A stretch of DNA of 64,000 nt from Macrothele yani (Eukaryota > Arthropoda > Arachnida > Araneae > Macrothelidae): the NCBI GenBank assembly GCA_039090855.1, contig CM076997.1, positions 168,360,709-168,424,708 on the forward strand, read 5' to 3'. The number at the start of each line of letters is the position of its first letter. Position 1 is the first letter of the stretch. The position numbers were made by a program, and so were the translations under genes. Below are positions 21,336 through 32,419 of this stretch, piece after piece. The notes under the pieces were generated by a model. It saw nothing but the letters and a program-made list of their open reading frames with translations. It made no database searches and had not been told where the DNA came from.

Positions 21336-21597
21336 TCAGCTTTCATCGTAAATGTACGTATGAAGACATCCAGTGATCCAAATATTTCAAAACCTTCGAC
21401 TCACCCTCTGTATTTTAATATTGTATTTAAAATATAAATACACTACTTCAACGAGAGTTTTGACAGGTATTGATTTTAATATATAAGTGTATTTATATTG
21501 TAGCGGTATAACTATACCATCAGAATTAGAGAAATGCTATCCCACACTCACCAACCCGCTTGGCCAGCGTGGTGAGTTATGGCCAAACCCCTCCAAA

Positions 21598-22737
21598 ATG
21601 ACTCCACAACTTAAATCTTGGCCCTCAGTCTCCGGCAGCTGGAATGTACCTGGCCAAGGCAGCGGCCAGTGTGACATGAAGGCAGAGGGTGCTAAGAATC
21701 CCCGGTGGACCAGACGAGGCTGCCATCTGACGCTGACCTTGGCTACGTATAACGGACGCTCCCTATCTCCTGATTCAAGGCTTCTTGAATTGGAAGAGGA
21801 ACTACAAAGGATCAAGTGGGACATCGTCGGGCTAAGTGAGGTAAGGAGAAAAGGAGAAGATCTCATTGAACTGAAAAGTGGACATCTCTTCTACTATCGT
21901 GGGACAGATACTGGCAGAACTAGTGGTGTTGGATTTATAATAAACAATAAACTGAAGGATAAAGTTGTAGAAGTTGAAAGTTCCTCTGACAGAGCTGCAC
22001 GACTTGTTATCCAACTCTCGAAAAGATACCAGGCTCAGATTATTCAAACTTATGCACCCACCACAAGTCATGCTGAAGAAGAAATTGAAGAATTTTATGA
22101 GGAAATTCGTGATCTAAATAATAAAGGTAAGCAGCACTTGAAGATAATTATGGGAGATTTCAATGCAAAAATAGGGCAACGGCAACAGAATGAAACTTCA
22201 GTAGGTAAATTCGGTCACGGCAACAGAAACCAGCGTGGAAATACTCTCGTAGAGTTTGCAGAGGCAGAAGGGTTTTTCATCTTGAACTCCTTTTTCAAGA
22301 AAAAGCCACACAGGAAATGGACATGGAGACATCCAAATGGGACGACAAGTGAAATTGATTTTATTATGTGTAACAAAAAACTCGTCATAGAAGACTGCAG
22401 TGTGCTAAACAAGTTCAACACAGGCAGTGACCATAGATTGGTGAGATGTAAGATGCACCTCAACACTAAACTCAAACGTAGCAAGCTCATAAGACAAACA
22501 AAATGTATTGACATAACCAACCTTAAAAAACACCATAATACCTTCAAATTGGAACTGAAGAACAGATTCTCTGCTTTAGAAGGCCTAACATCGGAAGAAG
22601 TGGATATTTCTGAAGTTAACAGAAAAGTAACCAAAGCTCTTATGGAAACAGCAACAAAATTAGCTGGGTCTAAGAACAAATTGCATGTGAACAAATTATC
22701 AGGAAAAATCAAAATGTTGATGCAAAAAGAAGAGTGA
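21598..22737 (+). pseudogene. RTE endonuclease and linker of copy F
   Basis: The copy-B-type start (MTPQLKSWP) is at 21598; the frame is open further upstream to 21487, but that part is untranslated region in the other copies. The AP-like endonuclease is visible from LATYNGRSLSPDS through SEVRRKGED and MGDFNAKIG to GSDHRLVRCKM. The frame ends at 22737 because one A is missing in the A-run of GATGCAAAAAGAAG and the next codon reads TGA. Compared with copies B and C there are few other changes. Confidence 0.85.
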
Positions 22738-22919
22738 TGAGGACAACTAAAGAAGATGTGACTTCCAAAGTGGAATATATATAGCTATGCAAGACAGTAC
22801 GAAAAAGTATCACTGAAGACGTTAGGAAATTCAACTGTGAACTAGTAAGGAAAGCAATTGAAAACAACCAAAGCCTAAAGATAGCAAAGGGACATCTCAG
22901 TAAGGGGAAAAAACAGATT

Positions 22920-24521
22920 ATGGCACTGAGAAAAGAAGATGGTTCTGTAACAAGAAATAGAGGCAAAATTTTGACAAGAGTGAAAGATTTCTACTCCAAA
23001 TTATATGAAAGGGATGATACATGTACTCCAGACATCATGAAAGGTACCAGTACCAGAGTTCTTCCAGTCCTTCCAGCAGAAGTTGCACATGCAATCAAGA
23101 ACATGAAGCGGGAAAAGCTCCAGGAGAAGATGGAATTACTGTAGACATCATACAAGAAGCAAGTGGAGAAATCGAAACAGTATTCGCCCAAATTTTCACT
23201 CGATGCCTTAATGAAGGGAAAATTCCTGAGGATTGGAACAACGCTACAATGACATTGAGGATCTCAGGAACTACAGACCTATCAGCCTCCTATCAGTGGT
23301 TTATAAAATCTTCACTAAAGTTTTTTCACACCGCTTGAAGGTGACACTGGACATGGCTCAACCAAGAGAACAAGCTGGATTCAGGAGTGGCTACAGCACA
23401 ATAGATCATATCCACGTACTGAGAGAACTAATTGAAAGAACGAGGGAATATGAACTTCCATTGTGCATGGCTTTTATCGATTATGAAAAAGCCTTTGATT
23501 CGGGGAAACAATCAGCAGTTACATTGGCTCTGAAATCCTGCGGTATTGAAGATGCATACATTAATATTATTAATAACATCTATGAAAATGCAAGTGCAAA
23601 GATTCGGCTGTTTGAAAATACAACACACATAAAAATTGGAAAAGGAGTGAGACAAGGTGACACCATATCTCCGAAGCTCTTTAATGCCACATTGGAAAAT
23701 GTCTTTCAATCACTGAACTGGGAAAACAAAGGGATAAAGATTAATGGGGATTATCTAACCCACCTTCGTTTTGCTGATGACATAGTCATTTTTGCAACTA
23801 CTCCATCAGAGCTACAGAGTATGATCCAGGAACTTGCTGACAAGAGTAAAGAAGTGGGATTAAAAATGAATTTTCAGAAGACAAAAGTGATGTACAATGC
23901 TTTTACAAGAAATGAAGATTTATCGATTGATGGAGAAAAGCTGGAGATAACAGACACGTACCTTTATCTTGGACAGCAGATATCAAGTGAGGGTCACATT
24001 GATGAAGAAATTAATCGGCGTACAAAATTTTGTACGCTTTTGGAAGAAACAGCATAATTTTCAAGAGCAATATGCCATTATGTCTTAAAAGAAAAGTGTT
24101 TGATCAATGCATCCTTCCAGTGCTTACGTATGGTGCAGAGACGTGGACCTTGGATAAAAGAGACATACAAAGGCTGCAGACAACTCAAAGCAGCATGGAG
24201 AGGTGCATGCTTGGTGTAACCAGGAGAGATAAGAAGAGGAACACGTGGATCCGAAAAATGACAAGAGTGGAAGACATCATGATCAGAGTTAAATCCCTGA
24301 AATGGCAATGGGCTGGACATACTGCCAGAAGAACAGACCATCGATGGGCAGCCGAAATTTTAGATTGGATTCCAAGGGACAGGAAAAGACCCAGAAGAAG
24401 ACCACATGGAAGATGGGTGGATGAAATCTGGAAAGTATGCGGGAGTGACATGGAGGAGACTGGCACAAGGCAGACCGTTGTGGAGGAAACTTGGGGAGAC
24501 CTTCGTCCAGCAGTGGATTGA
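22920..24521 (+). pseudogene. RTE reverse transcriptase of copy F (broken into frames)
   Basis: Successive frames give the pre-RT segment (22920-23144), the RT core (23233-24057) and the C-terminal region (24030-24521). The core shows YRPISLLSVVYKI, motif A AFIDYEKAFDS, motif B GVRQGDTISPKLFN (intact here, unlike copies C and E) and motif C LRFADDIVIFA. The frames are separated by a base change near 23105, a ~22-bp loss near 23250 that removes the ILLHKKG stretch, and the palindrome at 24018-24037 that replaces the CTTGCCTGGAGA segment. The C-terminal part contains RPRRRPHGRWVDEI, a basic segment of unknown role in this LINE. Confidence 0.87.
24018..24037. repeat. Perfect 20-bp palindrome replacing LINE sequence
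   Basis: GCGTACAAAATTTTGTACGC is its own reverse complement. Copies A, C, D and E have GCGTACAAAACTTGCCTGGAG here (C, D and E on the other strand, with one base different in E), so the right half was copied from the left half in inverted orientation. Confidence 0.93.
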
Positions 24522-24559
24522 TAATGGTTGACAATGATGATGATGATGATATTTTTATA

Positions 24560-25080
24560 TTTTAATAAAATAATGTCATTGTATCTAATAAATTCCTGAA
24601 ATAAAACCGTGACTTGTCACTTATTTTCACATCATTTAAAGAAGATCTGACTTTTTTCAAAAAAGAAATTTGTAGCTGAAAATATTAAAAAAGTTCTGCA
24701 TGGAATGCATATGAGAAAACATATGGTTCGTGATATTCTTTTACAATGGCATAAAATGGTGAATGTTTTCCAAGCTCGAAAGTGTTTCTTAAGCACCAAC
24801 ATTCGTCAAATGTGTTCTAGCATCATCTTCATCACTGCTTTTAACATTTTTTTTCCGTTTTACAGTCCTTCGTTGATTGAATCATTGGTCGTTTCGCGAG
24901 AAATAAATACATCGTCATCTGCAAACAAAAGATCTTCCAGTTACATATTACTAAAAGTCAACACAGCGACTGCTTTCCGCAATGCTTCCAACCCAGTACA
25001 CTTTTCTGTCTCTGCAATTTGCTCTGAATCTTTTTTATGGGATTAGTTCAATGCAGCACATTTTTGGCTACGCTCTCTTC
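24560..25080. other. No recognisable feature
   Basis: AT-rich spacer. An open frame at 24705-25046 has no family signature that I can name. Confidence 0.5.
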
Positions 25081-25083
25081 AGA

Positions 25084-26652
25084 GGCGTAACTAGGTTTTT
25101 CTGCGCCCAGGTCAAACCACATATTATTGCGCCCCCCCCTCATCTGATATTCTATCTTATACATATTGCTAGTTTAATAGTTTATATTAACAATTATTTC
25201 CACCACCAATAAAAATTAAAAGTGGAGTGAGACAAGGTGACACGATATCTCCCGCACTCTTTAATGCCACATTGTAAAATGTCTTTCAAACGTTGAATTG
25301 AAAAAACAAAAGCATACAGATTAATGGAGATTATTTAACTTACTCTCGTTTTGCTAATGACGTAGTTATATTTGCAACTGCCCCTACAGAGCTGCAGAGT
25401 ATAATCCAGGAACTTGCTGAACTGAGTAAAGACGTGAGATTAAAAATGAATTTTCAAAGGACAAAACTGATGTACAATGCATTTACAAGATGTGAAGATT
25501 TATCGACTGAGAGGGTAAAGCTGGAGATAACCGATATCTACATTTACTTTCGATAGCAGATATCCAGCAAAGGTCACATCGATGAAGAAATTAATCGAGG
25601 TACAAAACTTGATTGGAAAGCTTTTGGAAGAAACAGTACAATTTTTAAGAGCAATATATCATTATGCATTAAAAGAAAAGTGTTCAATCAGTGCATCCTT
25701 CCAGTGCTTACATACGGAACAGAGGCGTGTAGTTTAACTTCAAAAGACATACAAAGACTGCATACAACTGAAAGAACATGGAGTAACCAGGGGAAATAAG
25801 AAGAGGAACTCATGGATAAGGAAAATGACAAGAGCAGAAGACATCATGATCAGAGTAAAATCCCTGAAATGGTAACGAGCTGGGTATGTTGCCTGAAGAA
25901 TGGACCATCGATGGACAACAGAAATTCTAGACTGGGTTCTAAGGGACAGTAAAAGACCCAAAAGAAGGCCACATCGTAGATGGGTGGATGAAATTCGAAA
26001 GCATGCGGGATTGCCATGGAGGAGACAGGCACAAGATAGACCGTTGCGGAAAAAAACTTGGGGAGGCCTTCATCCAGCAGTGGATTGATAATGGTTGATG
26101 ATGAAGATTATTAGCATTTATATACATTGTACATAAAAATGCTCGTTACTCAACACAACAACATTGCGATGTGACGTTAATTTTCTCTCTATGGAAGAGG
26201 CACAATGGGACCGGATGCATAGCTTATCCCAACTGTTTCAGACATTTAGTACCACAATAAACGTCTCAAATGCAGCTAGAAGTCGTGTCTCCCAATCACA
26301 AAAGTGATCGAATAGCCCCCAGAGAATCTTGGACAATGTGATCAACTTTCTTCTCTTGAAACGTACGTCCAACCGCGCCTTCATTTTTGAATATGAGTAA
26401 CTGATATCTTCTTAAAATTTTGAGAAAGAAATGCGAATTTTAATTTGCCAACGTCACCCAAACTGGCGAAGCATATATAAACGAATTCTGTAAATGGACA
26501 AACGACAAAGTATGGAGCGAAAGAAACTGTACCAGAAATTGGCGCAAAAGTTTAAATTCCAATGTTAATCAGATTATAAACAGTGATTTTTGCGCCCTCT
26601 CTTGGGCTGCACCGGGGGCAGCCTGCGCCGCCCTAATTACGCCACTGACTAT
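25084..26652. mobile_element. Short-TIR DNA transposon remnant hosting RTE copy G
   Basis: The left end near 25084 reads CAGAGGCGTAACTAGG. The right end near 26652, reversed, reads CAGTGGCGTAATTAGG. GC-rich GCGCC/GCCC stretches follow inside both ends. Such CAG-starting ends occur in hAT-like and other cut-and-paste elements, but no transposase is visible and I see no clear target duplication. The interior is largely RTE copy G plus AT-rich sequence. The paired ends are visible; the superfamily is not determined. Confidence 0.6.
25217..26110 (+). mobile_element. RTE-type LINE, copy G (old, 5'-truncated)
   Basis: A diverged 3' fragment. GTGGAGTGAGACAAGGTGAC matches RT motif B of copy F and the fragment ends AGTGGATTGATAATGGTTGA with a weak GATGAAGATTATT tail. 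Many indels and stops occur. The longest readable piece (25900-26088) covers the RWTTEILDWVLRD and RRPHRRWVDEIRKHAG segment. It is clearly older than copies A-F, so the same LINE family was active over a long time at this locus. Confidence 0.85.
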
Positions 26653-26739
26653 ACTTCAGATATAATATCTGAGCCTGTTCAGCGTTTTTATTATTTTTTG
26701 TTTTCATTCATTTCAACACCGTGGATTTTTTTTTTTTAA

Positions 26740-26850
26740 TTAACAGGCTGCGCTAGCGAATTTTAACTGTTTTTTATGATGCCCTAACCCAAAGACTCTA
26801 GAATAGATGTACAACGTGAGTAAAATGCCCAACAAGAATGCAATGGCTAG
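26740..26850 (-). repeat. Duplicated C-terminal piece of the Tigger-like element
   Basis: The segment with CTCTAGAATAGATG, CACAACGTG-like and AAGAATGCAAT-like words matches 27205-27308 in the same order. An AT-only low-complexity stretch separates the two. Confidence 0.7.
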
Positions 26851-26854
26851 AACA

Positions 26855-27204
26855 ATACAAGCATTAATTTTCATTGTTTTTTCATTTCTAATTTATTTAT
26901 TTTTTCGTTATTTTTAATTTATTTTTTTTCATTATTTTTAATTAAATTATTATATTATTTCATTTTTTTTATTTTTATATTATTAAAAAATAAAATTAAA
27001 ATAATATAATTAAAAAATTAGTAATAATAATAAAATTTAATTTTTTAAATTTTTTTTTAATTTTACAATAATAATAATAATACATTTTTGTATTATTATT
27101 TATTTTATTTTATTTTATTTCTTTTTTTTCATTATTTTTAATTTAATTTTCATTATTTCCTAAGTTATTTTTATTTTCATTATTTTTATTACTAAGCATT
27201 AATT
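26855..27204. repeat. AT-only low-complexity stretch
   Basis: About 350 bp made almost entirely of A and T in TTATTTTTAATTTA-like patterns. No G+C-containing motif worth naming. It separates two copies of the Tigger 3' piece. Confidence 0.9.
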
Positions 27205-28178
27205 TTCGAATAAAATGGCTAGTTGATTTTCACTCCTTTTATAATACTCTAATCCAAAAGCTCTAGAATAGATGCACAACGTGTGTAAAATGCCCTACAA
27301 GAATGCAATTTAAGTTTGAGAGTAATTACGAAGCGTACAGTTGTCGATGAAATTTTTCTTTTTCTTTTTCTCACTTCTGCATTAAATTTATTCATTAACT
27401 CATTAAAACTTACTATTGTCATTCGTGCTTCGCTGCGTAATTTATACTCTCACGGAAGCGAATGGACATTTTTCAAGCAGCGGAGCTTGGAATATTGAAT
27501 TAAAATTAACGATTTCTTGTTCTGAGTTTGTTATGTATTGCAGCAAAAGAGTACAGTAACGCGTTCTTTTGAGCTTTTTCACCAACGTATTTGTCCCCGT
27601 AAACGCTAATGATGTCTTTTGCTCCAGATGGAAAAACATTCCCTCTTCGTCAGCATTAAACCCATCGCTTGAACAGTATGTCCTTATAACAGCAACCACT
27701 TCTACCGCTTTCTTTCATTCCATCATTCCGCAAGCGCAGGATCTGCGTCACCACGAATCGGTTTTGCGAGGACTTCGTACCGTTCCTTGAAATGATTTAG
27801 ATATCCAACACTGTCCTAAAAGTCATCATGATCAAGAGCAGTGACCAACAGCAATGCTTTTTCACTGATTAACGGCCCTTTAATGGACACACACCTGGAA
27901 CGGACGTCTTGAAATCACGTGAATAACGCTACTTCGACGAAATTGCATCAGCATCATTCTCTTACTCTTTGGTCGAGTAACTGGCATTTGCAACTGTTAT
28001 TCAATTATTCCTCGATCTGTTAAAAAAGCCAATAATGTTGAAAGAGTGATGCCATATTTTCTCGCGAAACGACCATTTTTTCACTCCAGAATCATCTTCA
28101 TCGATGATTTGTTCTTTTCTTTCTAAAAAAACTGCTCTGTTTTCGAAGAACTCCTTTCCTAATCGAGCAGAGAACATC
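27205..28178 (-). pseudogene. Pogo/Tigger-like transposase pseudogene
   Basis: Read on the - strand in pieces. An N-terminal psq-type helix-turn-helix starts at the ATG near 28178 (LERKEQIIDEDDSGVKKWSF, then FNIIGFFNRSRNN). A CENP-B-like DNA-binding segment (SIKGPLISEKALLL near 27870-27900) follows. The DDE core starts with DGFNADEEGMFFHLEQKTSL near 27590-27660, where Asn-Ala-Asp-Glu is the first catalytic signature. It continues with CLKNVHSLP and a basic RKRKRKI segment, and a second Asp reads as FIDNCT in another frame near 27330-27350. The PLDQGIIK-like end is near 27230-27260. Stops and frameshifts are numerous. Family members bind their terminal repeats and move at TA sites. The call rests on motif order; I am fairly sure. 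Confidence 0.78.
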
Positions 28179-28183
28179 GGAAA

Positions 28184-28405
28184 GCCGCCTCGGTGGCGCA
28201 GTGGTCTAAGGCGTTGGCATCTGATCATTCGTCCGTAAGGGGTCCGGGTTCGAATCACGGTGAGGCATGGATGTTGTGTTTGTCTTACAGCACTGGCTCT
28301 CTCCCTTCCCTGGAACCAGTGACCCTAAATTAGGGACGGGCGACTGCTTATAGCCCATTGAGTTGCTCACGGTGGTCGTTAAACCTCCAATCAAAAAAAA
28401 AAAAA
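28184..28405 (+). repeat. SINE family A, best copy, with 11-bp target duplication
   Basis: A tRNA-derived SINE. The tRNA-like head carries box A (GTGGCGCAGTGGTCTAAGGC) and box B (GGTTCGAATCACG). The body reads GTCTTACAGCACTGGCTCTC, then CCTGGAACCAGTGACCC, TAAATTAGGGACGGGCGACT and GGTGGTCGTTAAACCTCC, ending in a poly-A tail. The 11-bp duplication AACATCGGAAA (28173-28183 and 28406-28416) flanks it exactly. It landed on the start codon of the Tigger transposase. An internal Pol III promoter is expected from the head; mobilisation would need a LINE partner with A-tail preference, which the (TGA)n-tailed RTE here does not obviously provide. Confidence 0.93.
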
Positions 28406-28419
28406 AACATCGGAAAAAG

Positions 28420-30160
28420 CACGAACGAATACAGATGAGTGAGCAATAGGTTTTACTACTATGGCTCTACAACATTCCTTTTGTCCCCAAACTGATTTGA
28501 GGCGGTTTTGATCCGAAAGGAGGCGAGAGAAGGACTTGCTTGGGAAGGTTGTTGTTTTTTGGTTATTTTAACAAAAGATTGCCGGGAATCCGAATGCAAC
28601 ATCTTTTCCTGAGTTATTAATGTTTTTCTAAATCATAATTTTCTTTAGAAATATAAATACATTTTTTCGTTGTAATGAAAACTTCGAGAAAATGAATTTC
28701 GTTACATTGAAATTAAAAATGTTTTACCTTAACACGATTTCTCATTAGAATTGCTGTGATTTTCGTTAAACCGGAATTTTCATTATATACGTCTTCACTG
28801 CAACGGGAATCGATTGTGCTTGAAAACTACATATCAAATGCTGGAAGCATTTGTTGAATTTTCGTAGAAGCAGCTCGGAGCGATTATATTCTGGTCCTAG
28901 CGGTACTTTAAGAATGTAGTGCATCCATGACCGAAGTTTCAATAAAGTTATCTTCATCAACAACGAATTTTAAATTAATATTCCATTCCAGACCAGCCGA
29001 AAAATAAAGGAAAAACTTGCCTGAATTTGGATGTGAGTAAACGTCTATAAAAATGTTGCCAATGCAACCTACCCCTTACAAAATACTATTTTGCCTAATA
29101 CCAGCAAACAACAATCGATTGTAAGTAAAGAAATGCTTCTTCACCAAAAAAAAAGGTATTTTCTTTCCATTCTTAGGCAATCTTTAATGGCAAAATTTGC
29201 AAAAACGTTGCTCTTCTTTAACATTTTTAAACAATGTCCCATCTTGGAATATACTTTGTTATTCTCATTAAATTTTTCCCGGACTGATATTTCTTGTTTA
29301 AGCAGATAATTTTTTCAAAAATTCTTTCTTGTTCGGCAAAGTAAAAACTCGATTCCGTTGCTCCATTTTTAAAGTATTGTTGTAGAAACTCTCTCGCTAA
29401 CCTCTGTTGTTCTTGAGTCTTTTCACGATCCTTTCTATCATCCATTTTGCTTTGCTTTCATGAACTTTTGTTCAACCCTCCAAGTATCAAACGCTTGACC
29501 ATTTAGCCGAGGGCATGAAGTATCTCTAATATGGTTTGCTTCAGGGAAATACAATATCCAGGGAAAGCAGTTTAGAGGAAATCCATTAAATTGGAACAGG
29601 AAAATATATATTTAATTTCCTTCTCCATTACTAAGATTTGATTTTCTACATAGAAAAGATAAAATAAATGCCCAACAATGCGACAGGTAGGCATCCGATC
29701 GATTCCAGACGTTGAATTGAATTAAATGTAAAATATAAATGCACTTTTATCTCGTTAGAAAGCAGAAGACAAGACATTTTTTTGTTTCTGTTTCCTTGTG
29801 GTTCCCGTTCCTAAGTTTTCTCCGAATAGGCTTCATCGATGAACCCAGAAGCTAAGAACTGAATAGTATACGTGCTTTTACGTAAAATAAAATCTTCAGC
29901 ATGCTAAAGATAGGAATCAAAACTATACTCTAGTGCCGATTCTAAATAATTCATTCTGTTAATAATAGCTTTCCAAAAGGAAATAAAAATTTTGACTCAC
30001 CAATGCAGCGGTGTGTCATATCATCTCTATAAAAACCATAAAGAGGTTCTGCATTCATGGATGTAATTAAATGTAGACCATAAAGAGAAACTTTAAGAGC
30101 TTTAGGTAGCTCTGTCCCTAACTTTGGGCCGGTGGTTCTAGGAAACGGGGAATTCTTTCC
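28420..30160. other. Tigger 5' flank, then no recognisable feature
   Basis: 28420-28800 contains AACGAAATT/TTTCGTT-rich sequence typical of Tigger-type subterminal regions and is probably the 5' end of the element. From there to 30160 it is AT-rich, with no gene, RNA or repeat that I recognise. Confidence 0.45.
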
Positions 30161-30162
30161 TA

Positions 30163-31350
30163 CACTGACGAGCCATTACATTATGACCACATACCTAATA
30201 AGTTATAGGGCCTCCCTTTAGCCCGCAAAACAACGGCCACTTGGCGAGACACTGATTCGATGAAGTGGCGATAGGTATCCTGGGGTATCTGGTACCATAA
30301 TATCAACAGCAGGTCCTCCAGTTCCCGAACGTTTCTGGGTGGTCGTGATTCAGTGCGGACCCGCTTTTCCAGGTCGTGCCGTGTGTGGCCGGGCATTATC
30401 CTGTTAAAAAATTGCTCGGTAATGCTACGACAAGAATTGAAACACAATAGGTCCTAAAATGTCGTCGACGCAACGTTGAGCCGTGAGGGTGTTACGGAGG
30501 ACTACCAAGAATGTCCGGCTGTCGTAGGAAGTGACTCCACAGACAATCAATCCCAGTGTGCGAGCCATATGCTGTTCCACAGTAAAGTCAGGATCCGCGC
30601 GCTGGCCGCCTCGTCTCCAGACATGTATGCGCTGATCATCGGCGCCAAGTGGAAAGCGTGAATCACCACTGAAAACAACATGATGTCACTGGACACTATA
30701 TCACGTTGATAGAGACCGGCGCAGTTGCACCCGGTGCCCGCCATGCTCGCTGAAGGCGGTGAAGTGTCCTCCTTGAATGTAGTCCACGTGCCGCAAGTCG
30801 TCTGTAACCATCTTTTCCGTACCTACAGATAACGCAGTATGGTTACGGATGATTGAGAGTGACGAATGCGGTTCTGTTCGAGCGGCTCTCAAAATCGCTT
30901 TATCCACGCGTTCTGTCGTTGCCCTTGGCCGTCCACTGGCAGTGTGCAGCTGTGTTGTGCCTTCCTCAACACATTGGCGCCAACATCGTCCGATTGCCGC
31001 TTCTCTGATTCAAATGCCTAGAGATACTGCGACTTGACCAACCGACCACTCTCAGCCCAGACATACCACCTCTCTAAAACTCATTCAACTGCTCATAGTG
31101 TGCACGGATCCGATGTCGAGGCATCCTCGCAGTCTGTGGAGGTTAATCAACCAAAATACGCTGTTACAATTGTCCCTGCATGATAGCTTTGCTCTTATTA
31201 TACCCTCTTCAATACACAGTTACTTTGCGCTGTGGCGGGGCACTATTTAGTCATAGGTAGTTATTTTTTATCATTTGCATATTCGGCCCTGAGGTACTTG
31301 CAGGCGAAGTTTCATCAGGTTCGAACGACTTTCTCTGTGTGCTTATTTTA
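30163..31350 (-). mobile_element. Tc1-like transposon, copy 2 (internally deleted)
   Basis: The left end begins CACTGACGAGCCATTACATT; the partner repeat at the right is not visible. On the - strand the transposase shows SGDSRFPLGADDQRIHVWRR near 30600-30680. The usual SDESRF reads SGDSRF, so the first Asp is lost. Then come SYDSRTF, TLTAQRCVDDIL, and QDNARPHTAR near 30371-30405. The reading then goes almost straight to RNVRELEDLLLILWYQIPQD. The stretch that should carry WPARSPDLSPIEH, with the catalytic Glu, is missing. The C-terminal SRQVAVVLRAKGRPYN ends just before the terminal repeat. It is the same family as 352-1340. Confidence 0.86.
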
Positions 31351-32186
31351 TTTTATTTTTTTATTTTTTTTGAAAACGTCCATTTTCAAGTTCTTTCTCT
31401 CAAGGTCAGTATCAACAATAGATTGTAGCGTCTGCAATATCATTTCTAGACTTCAGTCAAAAAAAAATTGCCGGATACTGGAGGTGCCGTGTCCAATCAA
31501 TTTTCTTCTGTCAGCTTGAAAGTCTTAACCCTCTCCACATTGGCATAGCCGAATGCGTTTGAAAATGCCTTCATTTGTTACGCGTTTTTTAAATACATCT
31601 TCTAGTTCTTCAGAGGTATGCGCAAATTTTTAATTTTTAAGGTCATTTATTGCTTTTCTTGAAATGAGGTCAGCTTTGATAAGCAAAAATCTTTCTTGGA
31701 AAAAAGAAGTCAATTTATTAAACACTAAAGAAATCAAACAAAAATGTAGCAAGGCAACAGGATGAAATGATTTTACTGTCACAAGTACCGTTTAGTTTGA
31801 CCTTAGTTAGGTCTGTTGTCGCCGAGGTCTTGCCGACAATTGCTTTGATACATACCTCTTTACTAGCAACCTAGTAACCTGTACGGATTCTGATTTCTCA
31901 GTATTTTTGTGCCAAAACGTTTGCTGCACTGCAAAGTTGTTTCCAGAGTTTAGACAATTGGCCATAATATTTAAGTACCGAAAATTATATTTTGCTGACC
32001 TCCTTTACGAAACTACTTTTCTTAACTGAGGGCAGTACGCTTAATTGCAGCCTATGTACAATACGATGAGTAGGGATTAAGTTACGAGCAAGATCTGTCA
32101 TTTTTACTGATAAAGTATTTGCCGTTCCAATCACATTTGATGTTCCACTTTTTCTAACCTTGTGAACCACTTTAGATCTATTCACA
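31351..32186. other. No recognisable feature
   Basis: AT-rich spacer between the Tc1-like copy and a SINE, starting with a T-rich stretch near 31345-31372. Confidence 0.5.
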
Positions 32187-32196
32187 CCAACTGAAC

Positions 32197-32409
32197 CTTT
32201 TTTTTTTGTTGTTATCGACCACAGTGAGCAATTCAATGGGCTATAAGCAACCGCCCGTCCCTAATTTAGGGCCACTGGTTCCAGGGAAGGGATAGAGCCA
32301 GTGCCGTAAGACAAATGCAACATCCATGCCTCACCGGGATTTGAACCCGGACCAATCTCGGACGAATGTTCAGAAGCCATCACTTAGACCAATGCGCCAC
32401 CGAGGCTGC
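32197..32409 (-). repeat. SINE family A copy with 10-bp target duplication
   Basis: Reverse-oriented SINE A. Poly-A tail (T run at 32198-32207), body TCCCTAATTTAGGGCCACTG and tRNA-like head with box B complement GGGATTTGAACCCGGACC. The duplication CCAACTGAAC is perfect on both sides (32187-32196 and 32410-32419). Confidence 0.93.
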
Positions 32410-32419
32410 CCAACTGAAC

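Larger units (their letters stand above)
18820..21410 (+). mobile_element. Mariner transposon interrupted by RTE copy E
   Basis: The left end begins AGGTGAGTCGAAACTTTTGC at 18820. The right end, reversed, begins CAGAGGGTGAGTCGAAGGTT and stops at 21410. TA flanks both. The 5' untranslated part matches the mariner at 40960-42214 up to 18960 and again from about 20280. RTE copy E, its (TA)n tract and a palindrome lie between. Removing the insert gives a ~1.27-kb element, the normal mariner length. The insertion thus post-dates this mariner copy. Transposase details are given separately. Confidence 0.88.
21501..24551 (+). mobile_element. RTE-type LINE, copy F (longest copy, with 3' tail)
   Basis: Starts inside the 5' untranslated region (TAGCGGTATAACTATACCAT, as in copies B and C) and runs to the complete tail GACAATGATGATGATGATGA. 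It therefore defines the order of the element: 5' untranslated region, endonuclease, linker, RT, C-terminal basic region, short 3' end with (TGA)n. Length here is ~3.05 kb; with the missing 5' part from copies B and C a complete unit would be ~3.2 kb. Frame breaks are many: about 22730, a TAG near 22782, about 23105, a ~22-bp deletion near 23250, and a palindromic replacement at 24018-24037. The (TGA)n tail and the single endonuclease-RT ORF are hallmarks of the RTE clade. The clade call is mine, from motif order. Confidence 0.92.

Noticed and set aside
24890..24906. GTCGTTTCGCGAGAAAT resembling the Tigger N-terminal region
   Set aside because: The match is only ~16 bases and the surroundings do not align.
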